Source: an uncultured Candidatus Pelagibacter sp.
GTDB lineage: Bacteria; Pseudomonadota; Alphaproteobacteria; Pelagibacterales; Pelagibacteraceae
Direction: 5' to 3'
Length of the DNA: 64,000 nt
Assembly (NCBI GenBank): GCA_905616395.1
Contig: CAJQSQ010000006.1
Location: 62,001 to 126,000 of the forward strand
Position 1 is the first letter of the stretch. Each line of letters opens with the position of its first letter. Position numbers and translations under genes: made by a program. The notes under the pieces are model-generated. The model was given only the letters and a program-made list of their open reading frames with translations, was not told the origin of the DNA and ran no database searches. This document shows positions 1-8,685 of this stretch, piece by piece.

Positions 1-1218
1 TATACTCCTGAAGAAGTGGAGAGACTTAGAGGTTCAATAAAAATTGAATATTCGATGTGCAAACATCAATCAAAAAAACTGTGGGATCTTTTAAATTCAG
101 AGAATTATATTAATACTTTGGGATCATTATCTGGAAACCACGCAATTCAACATGCTAAAGCAGGTTTAAAGGCAATTTATTTAAGTGGATGGCAAGTTGC
201 TGCTGATGCAAATACTGCTGGGGAGATGTACCCTGATCAATCTTTATATCCATATGATAGCGCACCAAAGTTAGTTGAGTCGATGAATAACGCTCTAATT
301 AGAGCAGATCAAATTCAACATATGGAATTAAATGATGGTGATATGCAGTCAAAAGATAGAACTGATTATATGCTGCCAATCATTGCCGATGGTGAAGCTG
401 GATTTGGTGGACCATTAAATGTTTTTGAGTTAACAAAAAAGTTTATTAAAGCAGGAGCTGCTGGAGTTCACTTCGAAGATCAATTAGCTAGTGAAAAAAA
501 ATGTGGTCATATGGGTGGTAAAGTTTTAGTTCCAACAGGAACAATGATTAAAAATTTAAAAGCTGCAAGACTTGCTGCTGATATTGCTGAAGTTCCATTA
601 ATTATTTTAGCGAGAACAGACGCTAATGCTGCAAAACTAATTACAAATGATTTTGACGAAAATGATAAACCATTTTTAACTGGTGAAAGATCTCCTGAAG
701 GTTTCCATTATGTTAAACAAGGTATAGAACAAGCTATCTCAAGAGGTTTAGCTTACGCTCCTTATTCAGATTTAATTTGGTGTGAGACTGCAACACCTAA
801 CCTTGAAGAAGCTAAAAAGTTTGCAGACGCAATACATGAAAAGTTTCCTGGGAAATTACTTGCATACAATTGTTCTCCATCTTTTAATTGGAAGAAACAT
901 TTATCAGATGCAGAGATTGCAACGTTCCAACAAAACATTAGTGAAATGGGTTATAAATTTCAATTTATTACACTTGCAGGTTTTCATACACAAAATATTG
1001 CAATTTTTGAACTCGCAGAAAAATATAAAACTGAAGGAATGACTGCTTATTCTAAAATTCAAGAACTTGAATTTGCTAGAGAGAAAGATGGTTACACAAG
1101 TGTCAAGCACCAACGTGAAGTCGGCACTTCTTATTTTGATGCAGTTTCAAATACTATAAGTAGTGGAAAAAGCTCTACAACTGCAATGGAAGGCTCAACA
1201 GAGTCTGAGCAATTTTAA
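1..1218 (+). CDS. aceA: Isocitrate lyase, 5' end outside window
   Basis: This enzyme cleaves isocitrate to glyoxylate and succinate in the glyoxylate shunt. The reading frame is open from base 1 ([11 protein letters not shown]), so the GTG start in the ORF track at 16 is internal and the true start lies upstream. Family hallmarks are the [11 protein letters not shown] stretch, MYPDQSLYP and the active-site loop [11 protein letters not shown]. The C-terminal part keeps the NCSPSFNW and TLAGFH segments. The visible 405 residues approach the usual length of about 430, so only a short N-terminus is missing. The next gene on the strand is a small membrane protein about 40 nt away. The identification is secure from several conserved motifs. 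Confidence 0.97.
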   Translation, partial: YTPEEVERLRGSIKIEYSMCKHQSKKLWDLLNSENYINTLGSLSGNHAIQHAKAGLKAIYLSGWQVAADANTAGEMYPDQSLYPYDSAPKLVESMNNALIRADQIQHMELNDGDMQSKDRTDYMLPIIADGEAGFGGPLNVFELTKKFIKAGAAGVHFEDQLASEKKCGHMGGKVLVPTGTMIKNLKAARLAADIAEVPLIILARTDANAAKLITNDFDENDKPFLTGERSPEGFHYVKQGIEQAISRGLAYAPYSDLIWCETATPNLEEAKKFADAIHEKFPGKLLAYNCSPSFNWKKHLSDAEIATFQQNISEMGYKFQFITLAGFHTQNIAIFELAEKYKTEGMTAYSKIQELEFAREKDGYTSVKHQREVGTSYFDAVSNTISSGKSSTTAMEGSTESEQF

Positions 1219-1259
1219 TTATTCTTTAATACGCCATCTAAATATGATTAAATATTTTG

Positions 1260-1553
1260 ATGCTTATAAGTAGTTTCTTTTTAATCATTCTTTATATTTC
1301 ACACAGATATATTGTTGCATGGATAAATTTTTATAATAATTCAGATAAACGTTTTGGTAACTCTATATGGCGTTGGACATATGATTATAAAGTAGTTGGA
1401 GTTAGAGATATTTCCGATCTAGACGATAAGCCTTTTGTAAGAAAAAGAAGGATTAGAAATAGAACTATTTCAATAATGTACTGCAATTTTTTCCTAGGAT
1501 TTTTTGTGTTAATGTCTTTTGTAAGTGATTTGCTTATTTTAATTTTAAAGTAA
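1260..1553 (+). CDS. Small two-helix membrane protein, unknown function
   Basis: I do not recognise this protein. It has an N-terminal hydrophobic helix (LISSFFLIILYISHRYIVAWI), a charged middle rich in Arg and Lys (KRRIRNRT), and a C-terminal hydrophobic helix (FFLGFFVLMSFVSDLLILIL). This fits a roughly 97-residue inner-membrane protein with a basic loop. The track begins at a TTG at 1257, but the adjoining ATG at 1260 is the likelier start. It sits between isocitrate lyase and the iron-uptake block. Its stop lies about 25 nt before the Fur-like box, so it is probably not part of the iron operon. That the frame is a gene rests on length and clean topology only. Confidence 0.5.
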   Translation: MLISSFFLIILYISHRYIVAWINFYNNSDKRFGNSIWRWTYDYKVVGVRDISDLDDKPFVRKRRIRNRTISIMYCNFFLGFFVLMSFVSDLLILILK

Positions 1554-1578
1554 AAATTACCGTAAACTGCGACACTAA

Positions 1579-1599
1579 TGCGATTGATAATCATTCGCA
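1579..1599. promoter_or_regulatory. Fur-like operator upstream of ferric-binding protein
   Basis: TGCGATTGATAATCATTCGCA is a 21-bp inverted repeat with 19 of 21 positions symmetric. It is centred on TGATAATCA, the core of the classical Fur box. It lies 54 nt before the ATG of the ferric-binding protein gene, where an iron-dependent repressor would block transcription. Which regulator of the Fur superfamily binds it (Fur, Irr or Mur) cannot be told from the site. Confidence 0.7.
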
Positions 1600-1653
1600 A
1601 TGCAAATAGTAAGCATTCTAATCTAATTAAATTAACATAAACGAAAGAAAATA

Positions 1654-2673
1654 ATGAAAAAACTTACGATTATTGCATTTTTCATGGCTTTATTTGCAAA
1701 CATGACGTTTGCTGCTGAAGTTAATGTATTCAGTGCAAGACACTACGATTCAGATGTTCAACTTTATGAAAAATTTACAGCTAAAACTGGAATCAAAGTA
1801 AATATTGTATCTGGTAAAGATAAAGCTCTTCAAAAAAGAATAACTGAAGAAGGTGCTGATTCAAAAGCTGACCTTTATATTACTGCTGATGCAGGAAGAT
1901 TAGGTGCATTCGCTGCAAAAGGAATGTTCCAAAATTCTATGTCTCCAGCAATTAAAGCTGCAGTTCCAGCAAACTTTAGAACTTCTAAATGGACTGGAAT
2001 AGCTAAGAGAGCAAGAATTATGTATTACTCACCTGAAAGAGTAAATGCAAACGAACTTAATGGTATGACTTACGAAGGTCTTGCTGATCCAAAATGGAAA
2101 GGTAGAGTTGTTATAAGAAAATCTAACAATATCTATAACCAATCTCTTGTTGCTTCATTAGTTAAAAATAATGGAAAAAAAGCAACTGCAGAATGGGCTA
2201 AAGGAATAGTTGCTAACATGGCTAGAGATTCTAAAGGAAACGATAGAGCTCAAATTTTAGCTGTAGCAGCTGGTGAAGCTGATATAGCTGTAGCTAATAC
2301 GTACTACTTAGCTTTGATGTTATCTGGAAAAAAAGGTCCAGAACAACAAGCAGCAGCTAAAAAAGTTCTACCATTCTTTCCTAATCAAGGAGATAGAGGA
2401 ACTCACATGAACATTAGTGGTGGTGGTGTATTAAAAAATGCTCCAAACGCAGCTAATGCAATTAAACTACTTGAGTTTTTATTAACTAAAGAAGCGCAAA
2501 CACATATAGTTAATAATACATTTGAATATCCAATGATTGATGGTGTTGAGCCTCATGCATTAGTTAAGCAAATGGGTCTTGGTTACAAACAAGATTTAGA
2601 AACTAAAGTAGCAAATTACGGAAAAAACCAAGCTGCAGCATTAGAAGTAATGTTAGCTGCGAAGTGGAAATAA
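1654..2673 (+). CDS. fbpA: Fe(III) ABC transporter periplasmic binding protein
   Basis: This is a periplasmic ferric-ion binding protein of the FbpA/FutA/AfuA family that delivers iron to an ABC permease. The N-terminus is a standard signal peptide ending MTFAAE. The mature protein opens with EVNVFSARHYDSD, typical of FutA-type proteins. The tandem tyrosines in ANTYYLALM match the iron-ligand pair near the C-terminal lobe. The length of 339 residues is usual. A Fur-like inverted repeat stands upstream, which supports regulation by iron. The permease and ATPase genes lie about 1 kb downstream, separated by a small Cys-rich ORF and a peroxiredoxin, so the transporter is split. Symbols vary (sfuA, futA, afuA). 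Confidence 0.93.
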   Translation: MKKLTIIAFFMALFANMTFAAEVNVFSARHYDSDVQLYEKFTAKTGIKVNIVSGKDKALQKRITEEGADSKADLYITADAGRLGAFAAKGMFQNSMSPAIKAAVPANFRTSKWTGIAKRARIMYYSPERVNANELNGMTYEGLADPKWKGRVVIRKSNNIYNQSLVASLVKNNGKKATAEWAKGIVANMARDSKGNDRAQILAVAAGEADIAVANTYYLALMLSGKKGPEQQAAAKKVLPFFPNQGDRGTHMNISGGGVLKNAPNAANAIKLLEFLLTKEAQTHIVNNTFEYPMIDGVEPHALVKQMGLGYKQDLETKVANYGKNQAAALEVMLAAKWK

Positions 2674-2680
2674 GTAATAA

Positions 2681-2866
2681 GTGAAAAAGAATTTATTTAA
2701 TATTGATGAGAATAAATCTTCTGATGTATATGGGTCGCAAACTCTGAAAGCTTGTGGTCCATGTGCAGCAGAGTGTGAAAAAATCAATAGAAAAATAAAT
2801 AATAGAAAATTATCAGATATTAAAGACAAAGAGGTTGCACATATCCTCTCTCCATTTAATACATAA
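2681..2866 (+). CDS. Cys-rich 61-aa protein, unknown function
   Basis: This small ORF begins with GTG 7 nt after the ferric-binding protein stop, so it is probably cotranscribed with it. Three cysteines form a compact CxxCxxxC cluster (ACGPCAAEC) in an otherwise hydrophilic, Lys/Asn-rich cytoplasmic-looking protein without a signal peptide. Such spacing could hold a metal or an Fe-S cluster or act in redox chemistry. That fits its position between an iron-binding protein and a peroxiredoxin, but it is inference. I do not recognise the family. The GTG start has no strong ribosome-binding site and may depend on translational coupling. Confidence 0.6.
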   Translation: MKKNLFNIDENKSSDVYGSQTLKACGPCAAECEKINRKINNRKLSDIKDKEVAHILSPFNT

Positions 2867-2883
2867 TTTTCTTTTTAATGATT

Positions 2884-2936
2884 GTGCTCATAGTTCTACA
2901 AAAGGTATTTACCCTACCTAATTTAACTATGAGCAC
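2884..2936. promoter_or_regulatory. Perfect 12-bp inverted repeat ahead of peroxiredoxin
   Basis: GTGCTCATAGTT at 2884-2895 is exactly complementary to AACTATGAGCAC at 2925-2936, with a 29-nt loop. No T-run follows it on either strand, so it is not a typical intrinsic terminator. It ends 60 nt before the preferred peroxiredoxin start. It could be a leader structure, an RNA-processing site at the end of the fbpA transcript, or a dyad operator. Confidence 0.5.
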
Positions 2937-2996
2937 TAAAAAATTCAAATGTCAGTAATACAATTAAATAAACATTTAAAAAACAATAGGAATAGA

Positions 2997-3503
2997 ATGA
3001 TTGAAGGAAAAAAATGTTCAAGTGTAGTTTTAAAAACAAGAAAAATTGGTAAATGGGTTGATGTTAGTACTGATGATATATTTAAAGGTAAAAAAGTAAT
3101 ACTATTTTCATTGCCAGGTGCATTTACACCCACATGTTCTGAAAAACAGCTACCAGGCTTTGAAAAAAATTATGATAAATTGTTAGGTCTAGGTATTAAC
3201 GAGGTTTATTGCATTAGTGTTAATGATGGCTTTGTGATGAATGCTTGGGCTGATCAACAAAAATTAACAAAAGTTAAGGTATTACCGGATGGAAATGCAG
3301 ACTTTACACGTTCAATGGGAATGTTAATTGATAAAAAACATTTAGGCTTTGGTCTAAGAAGCTGGAGATATTGCGCAATAATTAATGACGGTATTGTTGA
3401 AAAATGGTGGCAAGAGGATGGTATGAATAATGATGGAAGTGATCCTGATCCGTATAAACAAACAACTCCAGAAAATTGCATTGAATATCTATCAAGCAAA
3501 TAA
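2997..3503 (+). CDS. Peroxiredoxin, Prx5 type
   Basis: This is a thiol peroxidase that reduces hydrogen peroxide and organic hydroperoxides, of the Prx5/AhpC-TSA family with the LPGAFTPTCS active site. The peroxidatic Cys is near residue 47 from the chosen start. Other family features are the GLGINEVYCISVND strand and GFGLRSWRY near the C-terminus. The ORF track starts at 2949, but that adds 16 residues not typical of the family. The ATG at 2997 is preceded by AGGAATAG, a fair ribosome-binding site, and gives the normal length of about 168 residues. Its place inside an iron-uptake block suggests protection against iron-driven oxidative stress, as inference. Confidence 0.9.
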   Translation: MIEGKKCSSVVLKTRKIGKWVDVSTDDIFKGKKVILFSLPGAFTPTCSEKQLPGFEKNYDKLLGLGINEVYCISVNDGFVMNAWADQQKLTKVKVLPDGNADFTRSMGMLIDKKHLGFGLRSWRYCAIINDGIVEKWWQEDGMNNDGSDPDPYKQTTPENCIEYLSSK

Positions 3504-3540
3504 TTTAGAAAAATAAATAATTTATAAAAAAAATTTAAGA

Positions 3541-3612
3541 ATTAATACTCGTAATCTCTCTCTCAATTGGTTTCGAGGTTAATATTAATCTCTCCTGGCA
3601 ACAGGGGAGGTT
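3541..3612 (+). promoter_or_regulatory. Candidate attenuator-like RNA leader before fbpB
   Basis: Two hairpins lie in tandem. The first pairs ATTAATACTCG with CGAGGTTAAT (one bulge). The second, AATCTCTCCTG-GCAA-CAGGGGAGGTT, is an 11-bp stem with G-U pairs closed by a GCAA (GNRA) tetraloop and followed by TCTT. The sequence TAATCTCTC occurs twice (3552-3560 and 3586-3594). The first copy can also pair with the 3' strand of the second hairpin, so two exclusive folds are possible. The simplest alternative is a terminator for the peroxiredoxin gene. I recognise no known riboswitch class. Base pairing was found by eye only. Confidence 0.45.
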
Positions 3613-3644
3613 TCTTAAATATAGTTATTAGAGTATTATAAATT

Positions 3645-5264
3645 ATGGGAATTAAAAATTTTAACATTTGGTACATAAGTAGTTTTTTAATATCTATAGC
3701 TGTTGCTATCCCAATACTTACTATCTGTGCAGGTTTTTTTGAAAATACTAGTAATTATTATTCGATACTAAAGGATACTTTTTTATTTGATTATATTAAT
3801 CACTCACTAATTTTATTAATGGGTGTTCTATTTTTAACTTTTATCATTGGAGTGGGCACCGCCTATCTTGTATCTTTCTATAATTTTCCAGGTTCAAATT
3901 TTTTTAAATGGGCATTAATATTATCATTCGCAGTACCACCCTATATATATGCATACTCATTAACAGCCTTCTTTGAAAATTATGGTACAGCTTTTTCAAT
4001 ACTAACCAATGTATTTGGAGAGGGTGAGTACAATAAACACATACCTAAAATGGATGGCATGTTTGGTGCAATCATTTCTTTATCATTCTCATTGTTTGGA
4101 TATGTTTATATTTTAACAAGAGCATCATTTCATTACCAATCTCAAAACTTAATTGATTTAGGTAAAAATTTAGGATTTTCGAAAAATAAATCATTTTTTA
4201 AAATTATTTTACCTTCAGCCAGACCAGCTATAGTTGCTGGACTTTCTTTAGTTGCAATGGAAACATTATCAGATTTTGGAACAGTGGATTTTTTTAATGT
4301 ATCAACACTAACTACAGGAATTTATAATGCATGGATTTCTTTTGATGATTTATCTTTAGCTAATCGATTATCTTTTTTTCTTTTAATTTTTATTTTAGGA
4401 TTATTTGTTCTTGAAAACTTTTCTAGGAAAAAAGCTCAATATCACTCTCCAACAAAAAGTGGCTTTAAATCTAAAACTTTAATTAAATTAGATAGATCAA
4501 AATCAACTCTAGCTATTATTTTTTGTAGCTTTATTTTTTTTGCCAGTTTTATGTTTCCAGTTTTACAAATGCTTTATTGGACAATAATTTTTCCTAAACA
4601 TTTTAATGATTTAAATATAGTTAGTTTATTTATTAATACTGGAATATTAGTTTTATTAGCAAGTACTGTTTTGATAACATTTGCCTTCATTTCAAACTAT
4701 GGAAATAGGGTTACAAAAAGTAAATTACTAGAAGCACTAACTACATTTTCTATTTCTGGGTATGCAATACCGGGGGTAATTTTAGCTGTTGCGTTTATAA
4801 GCTTCGTGGCCTGGTTTGATAATACTGTTGTTCAGTATTTCGGATTTAAAACTATCAAAACTATATTTATTGGCTCAATATTAGGACTTATAAGTGTTTA
4901 TTTTGTAAGGTTTTACTCTTTAGCCTGTAATGGCATAAAGTCTGGCTATCTTAAGATTAACTATTCAATAGATGAGAGTGCTTATTTACTTGGCTACTCA
5001 AAATTTAAAACATTTAAAAATATTCACTTTCCTTACTTAAGAAACTCTATTCTGTTAATTGGATTAATAATTGCAATTGAAATAATTAAGGAGTTACCAA
5101 TTACACTTATTATGAGACCATTTAATTTTGAAACATTCGCTACTACAGCTTATATATATGCGTCTCAAGACCTATTAGAGGCCGCTGCAGTACCATCTTT
5201 ATTTCTTATATTAATTACAAGTACTTTTATTTTAATTACTTCTAGATATACTTTAAGAGATTAA
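3645..5264 (+). CDS. fbpB: Fe(III) ABC transporter permease
   Basis: This is an inner-membrane permease of the FbpB/SfuB/AfuB family that moves ferric iron from the periplasmic binding protein into the cytoplasm. The 539 residues form two homologous halves with about twelve hydrophobic segments. Each half carries a BPD_transp_1-type EAA loop: IDLGKNLGFSKNKSFFKIILPSA in the first and DESAYLLGYSKFKTFKNIHFPYL in the second. These loops contact the ATPase. The double-length permease is typical of ferric transporters. The ATPase gene starts 2 nt after its stop, so the two are translationally linked. Upstream is the candidate RNA leader, which would set fbpBC expression apart from fbpA. Confidence 0.92.
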   Translation: MGIKNFNIWYISSFLISIAVAIPILTICAGFFENTSNYYSILKDTFLFDYINHSLILLMGVLFLTFIIGVGTAYLVSFYNFPGSNFFKWALILSFAVPPYIYAYSLTAFFENYGTAFSILTNVFGEGEYNKHIPKMDGMFGAIISLSFSLFGYVYILTRASFHYQSQNLIDLGKNLGFSKNKSFFKIILPSARPAIVAGLSLVAMETLSDFGTVDFFNVSTLTTGIYNAWISFDDLSLANRLSFFLLIFILGLFVLENFSRKKAQYHSPTKSGFKSKTLIKLDRSKSTLAIIFCSFIFFASFMFPVLQMLYWTIIFPKHFNDLNIVSLFINTGILVLLASTVLITFAFISNYGNRVTKSKLLEALTTFSISGYAIPGVILAVAFISFVAWFDNTVVQYFGFKTIKTIFIGSILGLISVYFVRFYSLACNGIKSGYLKINYSIDESAYLLGYSKFKTFKNIHFPYLRNSILLIGLIIAIEIIKELPITLIMRPFNFETFATTAYIYASQDLLEAAAVPSLFLILITSTFILITSRYTLRD

Positions 5265-5266
5265 TT

Positions 5267-6325
5267 ATGAGTAAAAATTTTTTAGAAATTAAAGATGTAA
5301 CTTTTGAGGCAAGCAAAGTTAATAAAGTTCATAATGTATCTTTTAATATTGAAAAAGAGGGAGACATTATATGTTTATTAGGACCATCTGGAATTGGAAA
5401 AACTACAATACTAAGATCCATTGCTGGTTTAACAAATATTAAATCTGGTGAAATTATATTAAAAAATAAAGTTCTATCTTCAGAGAAAGTACATGTAGAA
5501 CCTGAAAATAGAAATATATCGTTATCATTCCAGGATAACTGTTTATTCCCACATTATAATGTCTTAAAAAACATTGAATTTGGCGCCGAAAGGAACAAAA
5601 GAAAGAAACAAACTATATCTACTGAAGAAATAATTAGATTCTTAAATCTTGAAAAAATTAAAGATAAGTTTCCACATCAAATCAGTGCAGGTGAAGCTCA
5701 AAGAGCGGCTCTAGCAAGGTCATTAGTTACAAAGCCAGATTTACTATTATTAGATGAACCACTTTCAAATGTTGATCAAAGTTTTAAAGAAGAGATTCAA
5801 GTTAAATTAAAACAAATATTAACTGAACATAAAATAACAACTATAATTGTAACGCATGACTCATATGAAGCTTTTTATTTAGGTACAAAATGTGGAATAA
5901 TTTTAGACGAACAATTAAAACAATTTGATGACCCTTATAATGTTTATCACTTTCCAAATTCAGTAGAGGTAGTAAAATTTTTAAATAGGGGAATTTTAAT
6001 TCCAGCAAAAGTTACTGGAGAAAATAGTTTAGAGAATGTTGATTTAGGAATAATTACTGGTAATTTTATAAAACATTATCCAAAAGGATCTGAGGTTCAG
6101 CTTTTACTTCAACCAGAAGATCTAGAACATGATGATCAAAGTAACTTAAAATTAGAAGTTGTTGATAGAAAGTTTAGAGGTACCAATTTTATTTACACGC
6201 TTAAAACTGTTAGCAATAAATTAATTCCAGTATTTGTACACTCTCATCATATTCATCAACATCAGGTAGATGAAAAATTTGGCATTAAGCTACCTATAAA
6301 TATTGATCATATAGTTTGCTTCTAA
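5267..6325 (+). CDS. fbpC: Fe(III) ABC transporter ATP-binding protein
   Basis: This is the nucleotide-binding subunit that energises ferric uptake. Walker A is GPSGIGKTT (residues 39-47), the Q-loop is LSFQDN (about 87-91), the signature is ISAGEAQR (139-146, a variant of LSGGQQQR), Walker B is LLLLDEP (159-165) and the switch histidine is in VTHDSYEAF (about 197). The C-terminal third, from about residue 240, matches the accessory domain of the FbpC/PotA-type subfamily, which binds ligands or iron in relatives. The length of 352 residues is usual. It sits 2 nt after the permease gene and ends the iron operon. The AzlC gene follows 18 nt later and could share the transcript. Confidence 0.94.
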   Translation: MSKNFLEIKDVTFEASKVNKVHNVSFNIEKEGDIICLLGPSGIGKTTILRSIAGLTNIKSGEIILKNKVLSSEKVHVEPENRNISLSFQDNCLFPHYNVLKNIEFGAERNKRKKQTISTEEIIRFLNLEKIKDKFPHQISAGEAQRAALARSLVTKPDLLLLDEPLSNVDQSFKEEIQVKLKQILTEHKITTIIVTHDSYEAFYLGTKCGIILDEQLKQFDDPYNVYHFPNSVEVVKFLNRGILIPAKVTGENSLENVDLGIITGNFIKHYPKGSEVQLLLQPEDLEHDDQSNLKLEVVDRKFRGTNFIYTLKTVSNKLIPVFVHSHHIHQHQVDEKFGIKLPINIDHIVCF

Positions 6326-6343
6326 TATAAAACCTAAATTATA

Positions 6344-7042
6344 ATGAATAAAAGATTAAAAACCCTTACCAAGGGAATAACAGATGTAAGTCCGTTAATG
6401 ATACCTGTGGTACCTTTTGGAATTATATTTGGTGTTATTGGTGTGGAATTAGGCCTAAGCCCTTATATGACATTTGGAATGTCGGTCATAATTTTTGGTG
6501 GTGCTTCTCAAATAGTTTTATTACAATTATTCTCTGGTGGAGCCTCATCTTTAGTAGCAATAACATCTGTAGGTGCAGTTAATTCAAGACATTTATTATA
6601 TGGTGCAGTTTTTTCAGAATATTTATCTCATTTGAAATTGTCATGGAAAGTTATCTTATCATACGTATTAATTGATCAAGCATTTGCTGTTTCAAATACT
6701 TATTTTAAAAAAAATAAAGAAAATGAGTTTAAACATTACCATTTATTGGGAGCTGGCTTTACTTGTTGGACTGTTTGGCAAATTTCAACAATTTTGGGGA
6801 TATTTTTAGGGTCAGTTGTTCCAGAAGAACTAGGATTAAGCTTTACAATTTCTTTAACTTTTTTGGCTTTGTTAATTAATGATTTTAGAAAATTTAAAAA
6901 TATTATTGTAATGTTGGTATCAGGTATGGTTGCAACTATTGGATATAATGCGATACCATTTCAGGCCTACATTATTGTTGCAGCATTATCAGCTTTACTA
7001 GTTGCTACATTATTAACCTTAATAAATTTAAAGAAAAAATAA
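6344..7042 (+). CDS. azlC: AzlC-family amino-acid exporter large subunit
   Basis: This is the large subunit of the AzlCD family, which exports branched-chain amino acids or related compounds across the inner membrane. The 232 residues are almost entirely hydrophobic, with the family hallmarks PVVPFGIIFGVIG near the N-terminus, FGGASQIVLLQL, and VGAVNSRHLLYG in the first half. The stop codon overlaps the ATG of the next gene by one base (TAATG), a clear sign of coupling with the small subunit AzlD. The pair is complete. The substrate cannot be read from sequence. Confidence 0.9.
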   Translation: MNKRLKTLTKGITDVSPLMIPVVPFGIIFGVIGVELGLSPYMTFGMSVIIFGGASQIVLLQLFSGGASSLVAITSVGAVNSRHLLYGAVFSEYLSHLKLSWKVILSYVLIDQAFAVSNTYFKKNKENEFKHYHLLGAGFTCWTVWQISTILGIFLGSVVPEELGLSFTISLTFLALLINDFRKFKNIIVMLVSGMVATIGYNAIPFQAYIIVAALSALLVATLLTLINLKKK

Positions 7043-7359
7043 TGCATTGGTCTACAATTATTTACTGTGGAATTATTACCTATTTAACAAGGTTTTCTAT
7101 GATTTTTTTATTAAAAGAAGACATATTAAACGATAAAGCAAAAAAAGTTTTGTCATACGTTCCATCTGCTATTTTTCCAGCAATAATTTTTCCACCAATA
7201 TTCCTAGATAGTGCTGGTTCCTTAGACTTTGAAAGTAATCCTAAAATTTTAGCTACTGTATTCGCTATAATTATTGGTTTTTTCAGTAGAAGTATTATTG
7301 CTACAATATTTGCAGGACTTATTTCTTATTGGTTTTTGATTTTTGTATATTACCAGTAG
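7042..7359 (+). CDS. azlD: AzlD-family small subunit
   Basis: This is a 105-residue small membrane partner of AzlC. It has about four hydrophobic segments and the family-typical TYLTRFSMIFL segment near the N-terminus followed by VLSYVPSAIFPAIIFPPIF. It overlaps the azlC stop by one nucleotide. Together the pair would form an export complex for branched-chain amino acids or similar solutes. Length and position match the family closely. Confidence 0.88.
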   Translation: MHWSTIIYCGIITYLTRFSMIFLLKEDILNDKAKKVLSYVPSAIFPAIIFPPIFLDSAGSLDFESNPKILATVFAIIIGFFSRSIIATIFAGLISYWFLIFVYYQ

Positions 7360-7380
7360 AAAAAAATATAATTAACCCTC

Positions 7381-8274
7381 ATGTTTCATAAATTTAAAGT
7401 TAACAATGATCTAATTGGCATATTTTATATGCTTTTATGTCAATTTTCATTTGCAACAAATGATGCTTTTGTAAAAGTTATTTACCAAAACTATGATGAA
7501 ATATTTGTTTTAAACCAAATCATTTTTATAAGAGGTATTTTTACATTACTTTTCATTTTATTATTTCTTTATATTAAGAAAGAAATTAATTTTAAATTAA
7601 TCTTTACTTCAAATGAATTGAGAATGAGAGGCATTTTAGAATCTTTAGCTGCTTTATTTTTTTTCATTGGTATTGCTCTATTACCTTTTGCAAATGTTTA
7701 TATTTTACTAAGCATGGCACCAATTTTATTAACTGCATTTAGCGCAATATTTTTAAGAGAAAAAGTTAGATGGAGAAGATGGAGTGCAGTGTTACTGGGT
7801 TTTGTTGGTGTGGTGGTGGTAATTAATCCTGGAAAATTAGAGACTAGTTATTATTTTATCTTTCCTATAATTGCAGCAATTATGCTTTCGATTAGAGACA
7901 TGTATACAAAAAATTTTAAAAAAGATTATCCCAGTCTACAAATAGCATTTATGACCTGTTTTGTTGTTACAGCTCTTTTTGGCTTGTTAAGTATTTATAA
8001 ATTTTATGATTTTAGTTTAAAGGATATCTTCATTTTGTTTATTGCTGCTTTTTTTTTAGCACTGGGCTACATTTTTTCAATAGCAACAATCAAAATTGCA
8101 CTAGTTTCTGTCACATCAACATTTAGATATTCAGTTATTTTATGGGGAATATTATATGGATACTTTCTATTTGATGAAGTGCCCTCAACTAATAGCTATA
8201 TAGGAGCTTTAATAATTGTTATTAGTGGGTTAATTATTATTTCAAGACAAAAAAAGATTGGTGTTATAAAATAA
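7381..8274 (+). CDS. DMT-superfamily (EamA) transporter
   Basis: This is an inner-membrane carrier of the drug/metabolite transporter superfamily. The 297 residues hold about ten hydrophobic helices in two EamA repeats. The first includes FIRGIFTLLFILLFLYI and the end-of-repeat signature LREKVRWRRWSAVLLGFVGVVVV. The second ends in FDEVPSTNSYIGALIIVISG. DMT proteins usually export amino acids, nucleosides or other metabolites; the substrate here is unknown. It starts 21 nt after azlD and may belong to the same transcript, making three exporters in a row. Confidence 0.88.
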   Translation: MFHKFKVNNDLIGIFYMLLCQFSFATNDAFVKVIYQNYDEIFVLNQIIFIRGIFTLLFILLFLYIKKEINFKLIFTSNELRMRGILESLAALFFFIGIALLPFANVYILLSMAPILLTAFSAIFLREKVRWRRWSAVLLGFVGVVVVINPGKLETSYYFIFPIIAAIMLSIRDMYTKNFKKDYPSLQIAFMTCFVVTALFGLLSIYKFYDFSLKDIFILFIAAFFLALGYIFSIATIKIALVSVTSTFRYSVILWGILYGYFLFDEVPSTNSYIGALIIVISGLIIISRQKKIGVIK

Positions 8275-8319
8275 AATCAAATTCTTGTTAATCGAATTTT
8301 TAAGACATATGATTATTAC

Positions 8320-8685
8320 ATGAAAAAAATATTAGTTATAATTTTTGCATTATTTACAATGAAGGCTTTTGCGGTAGATAAAAGTACAACTTTTAATAAT
8401 GAAATTTTTCAAAAAGCCCAACTTGAAGGAAAAACTGTTATTATCAACTCATGGAACGAAACTTGCACAACATGCAAGGCACAGATAATAATTTTAGATG
8501 AAGCAGAAAATGAATTTAAAGATGTTCTTTTTTTAAGCTTTGAACAAACAAAAGATAAAGATATAGCAAAACAATTAGGCATTGATTATTGGACTACAAT
8601 TGTTGTGTATAAAAATAATAAAGAAGTTCACAGAAGTATTGGTCAAACTAATAAAGCTAAAATCTACGAATTAATAAAATCCTAA
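8320..8685 (+). CDS. Periplasmic thioredoxin-like protein
   Basis: This is a 121-residue thioredoxin-fold protein with an N-terminal signal peptide (MKKILVIIFALFTMKAFA) and the redox motif CTTC (Cys49 and Cys52) in NSWNETCTTCKAQ. Thioredoxins normally have WCGPC; here the first Cys is preceded by Thr and the inner pair is TT, so the redox potential probably differs. The C-terminal part keeps the thioredoxin strand pattern (TTIVVYKNNKEVHRSIG). It could reduce periplasmic disulfides or serve a cytochrome assembly pathway. The partner is unknown and neighbouring genes give no strong clue. Confidence 0.8.
   Translation: MKKILVIIFALFTMKAFAVDKSTTFNNEIFQKAQLEGKTVIINSWNETCTTCKAQIIILDEAENEFKDVLFLSFEQTKDKDIAKQLGIDYWTTIVVYKNNKEVHRSIGQTNKAKIYELIKS

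Noticed and set aside
2949-2996. Longer N-terminus of the peroxiredoxin
   Set aside because: No ribosome-binding site precedes 2949 and family members start close to the inner ATG at 2997, which has AGGAATAG upstream.
3541-3612. A known SAM, glycine or TPP riboswitch
   Set aside because: I could not find the conserved core sequences of these classes, so it is reported only as an unclassified leader.
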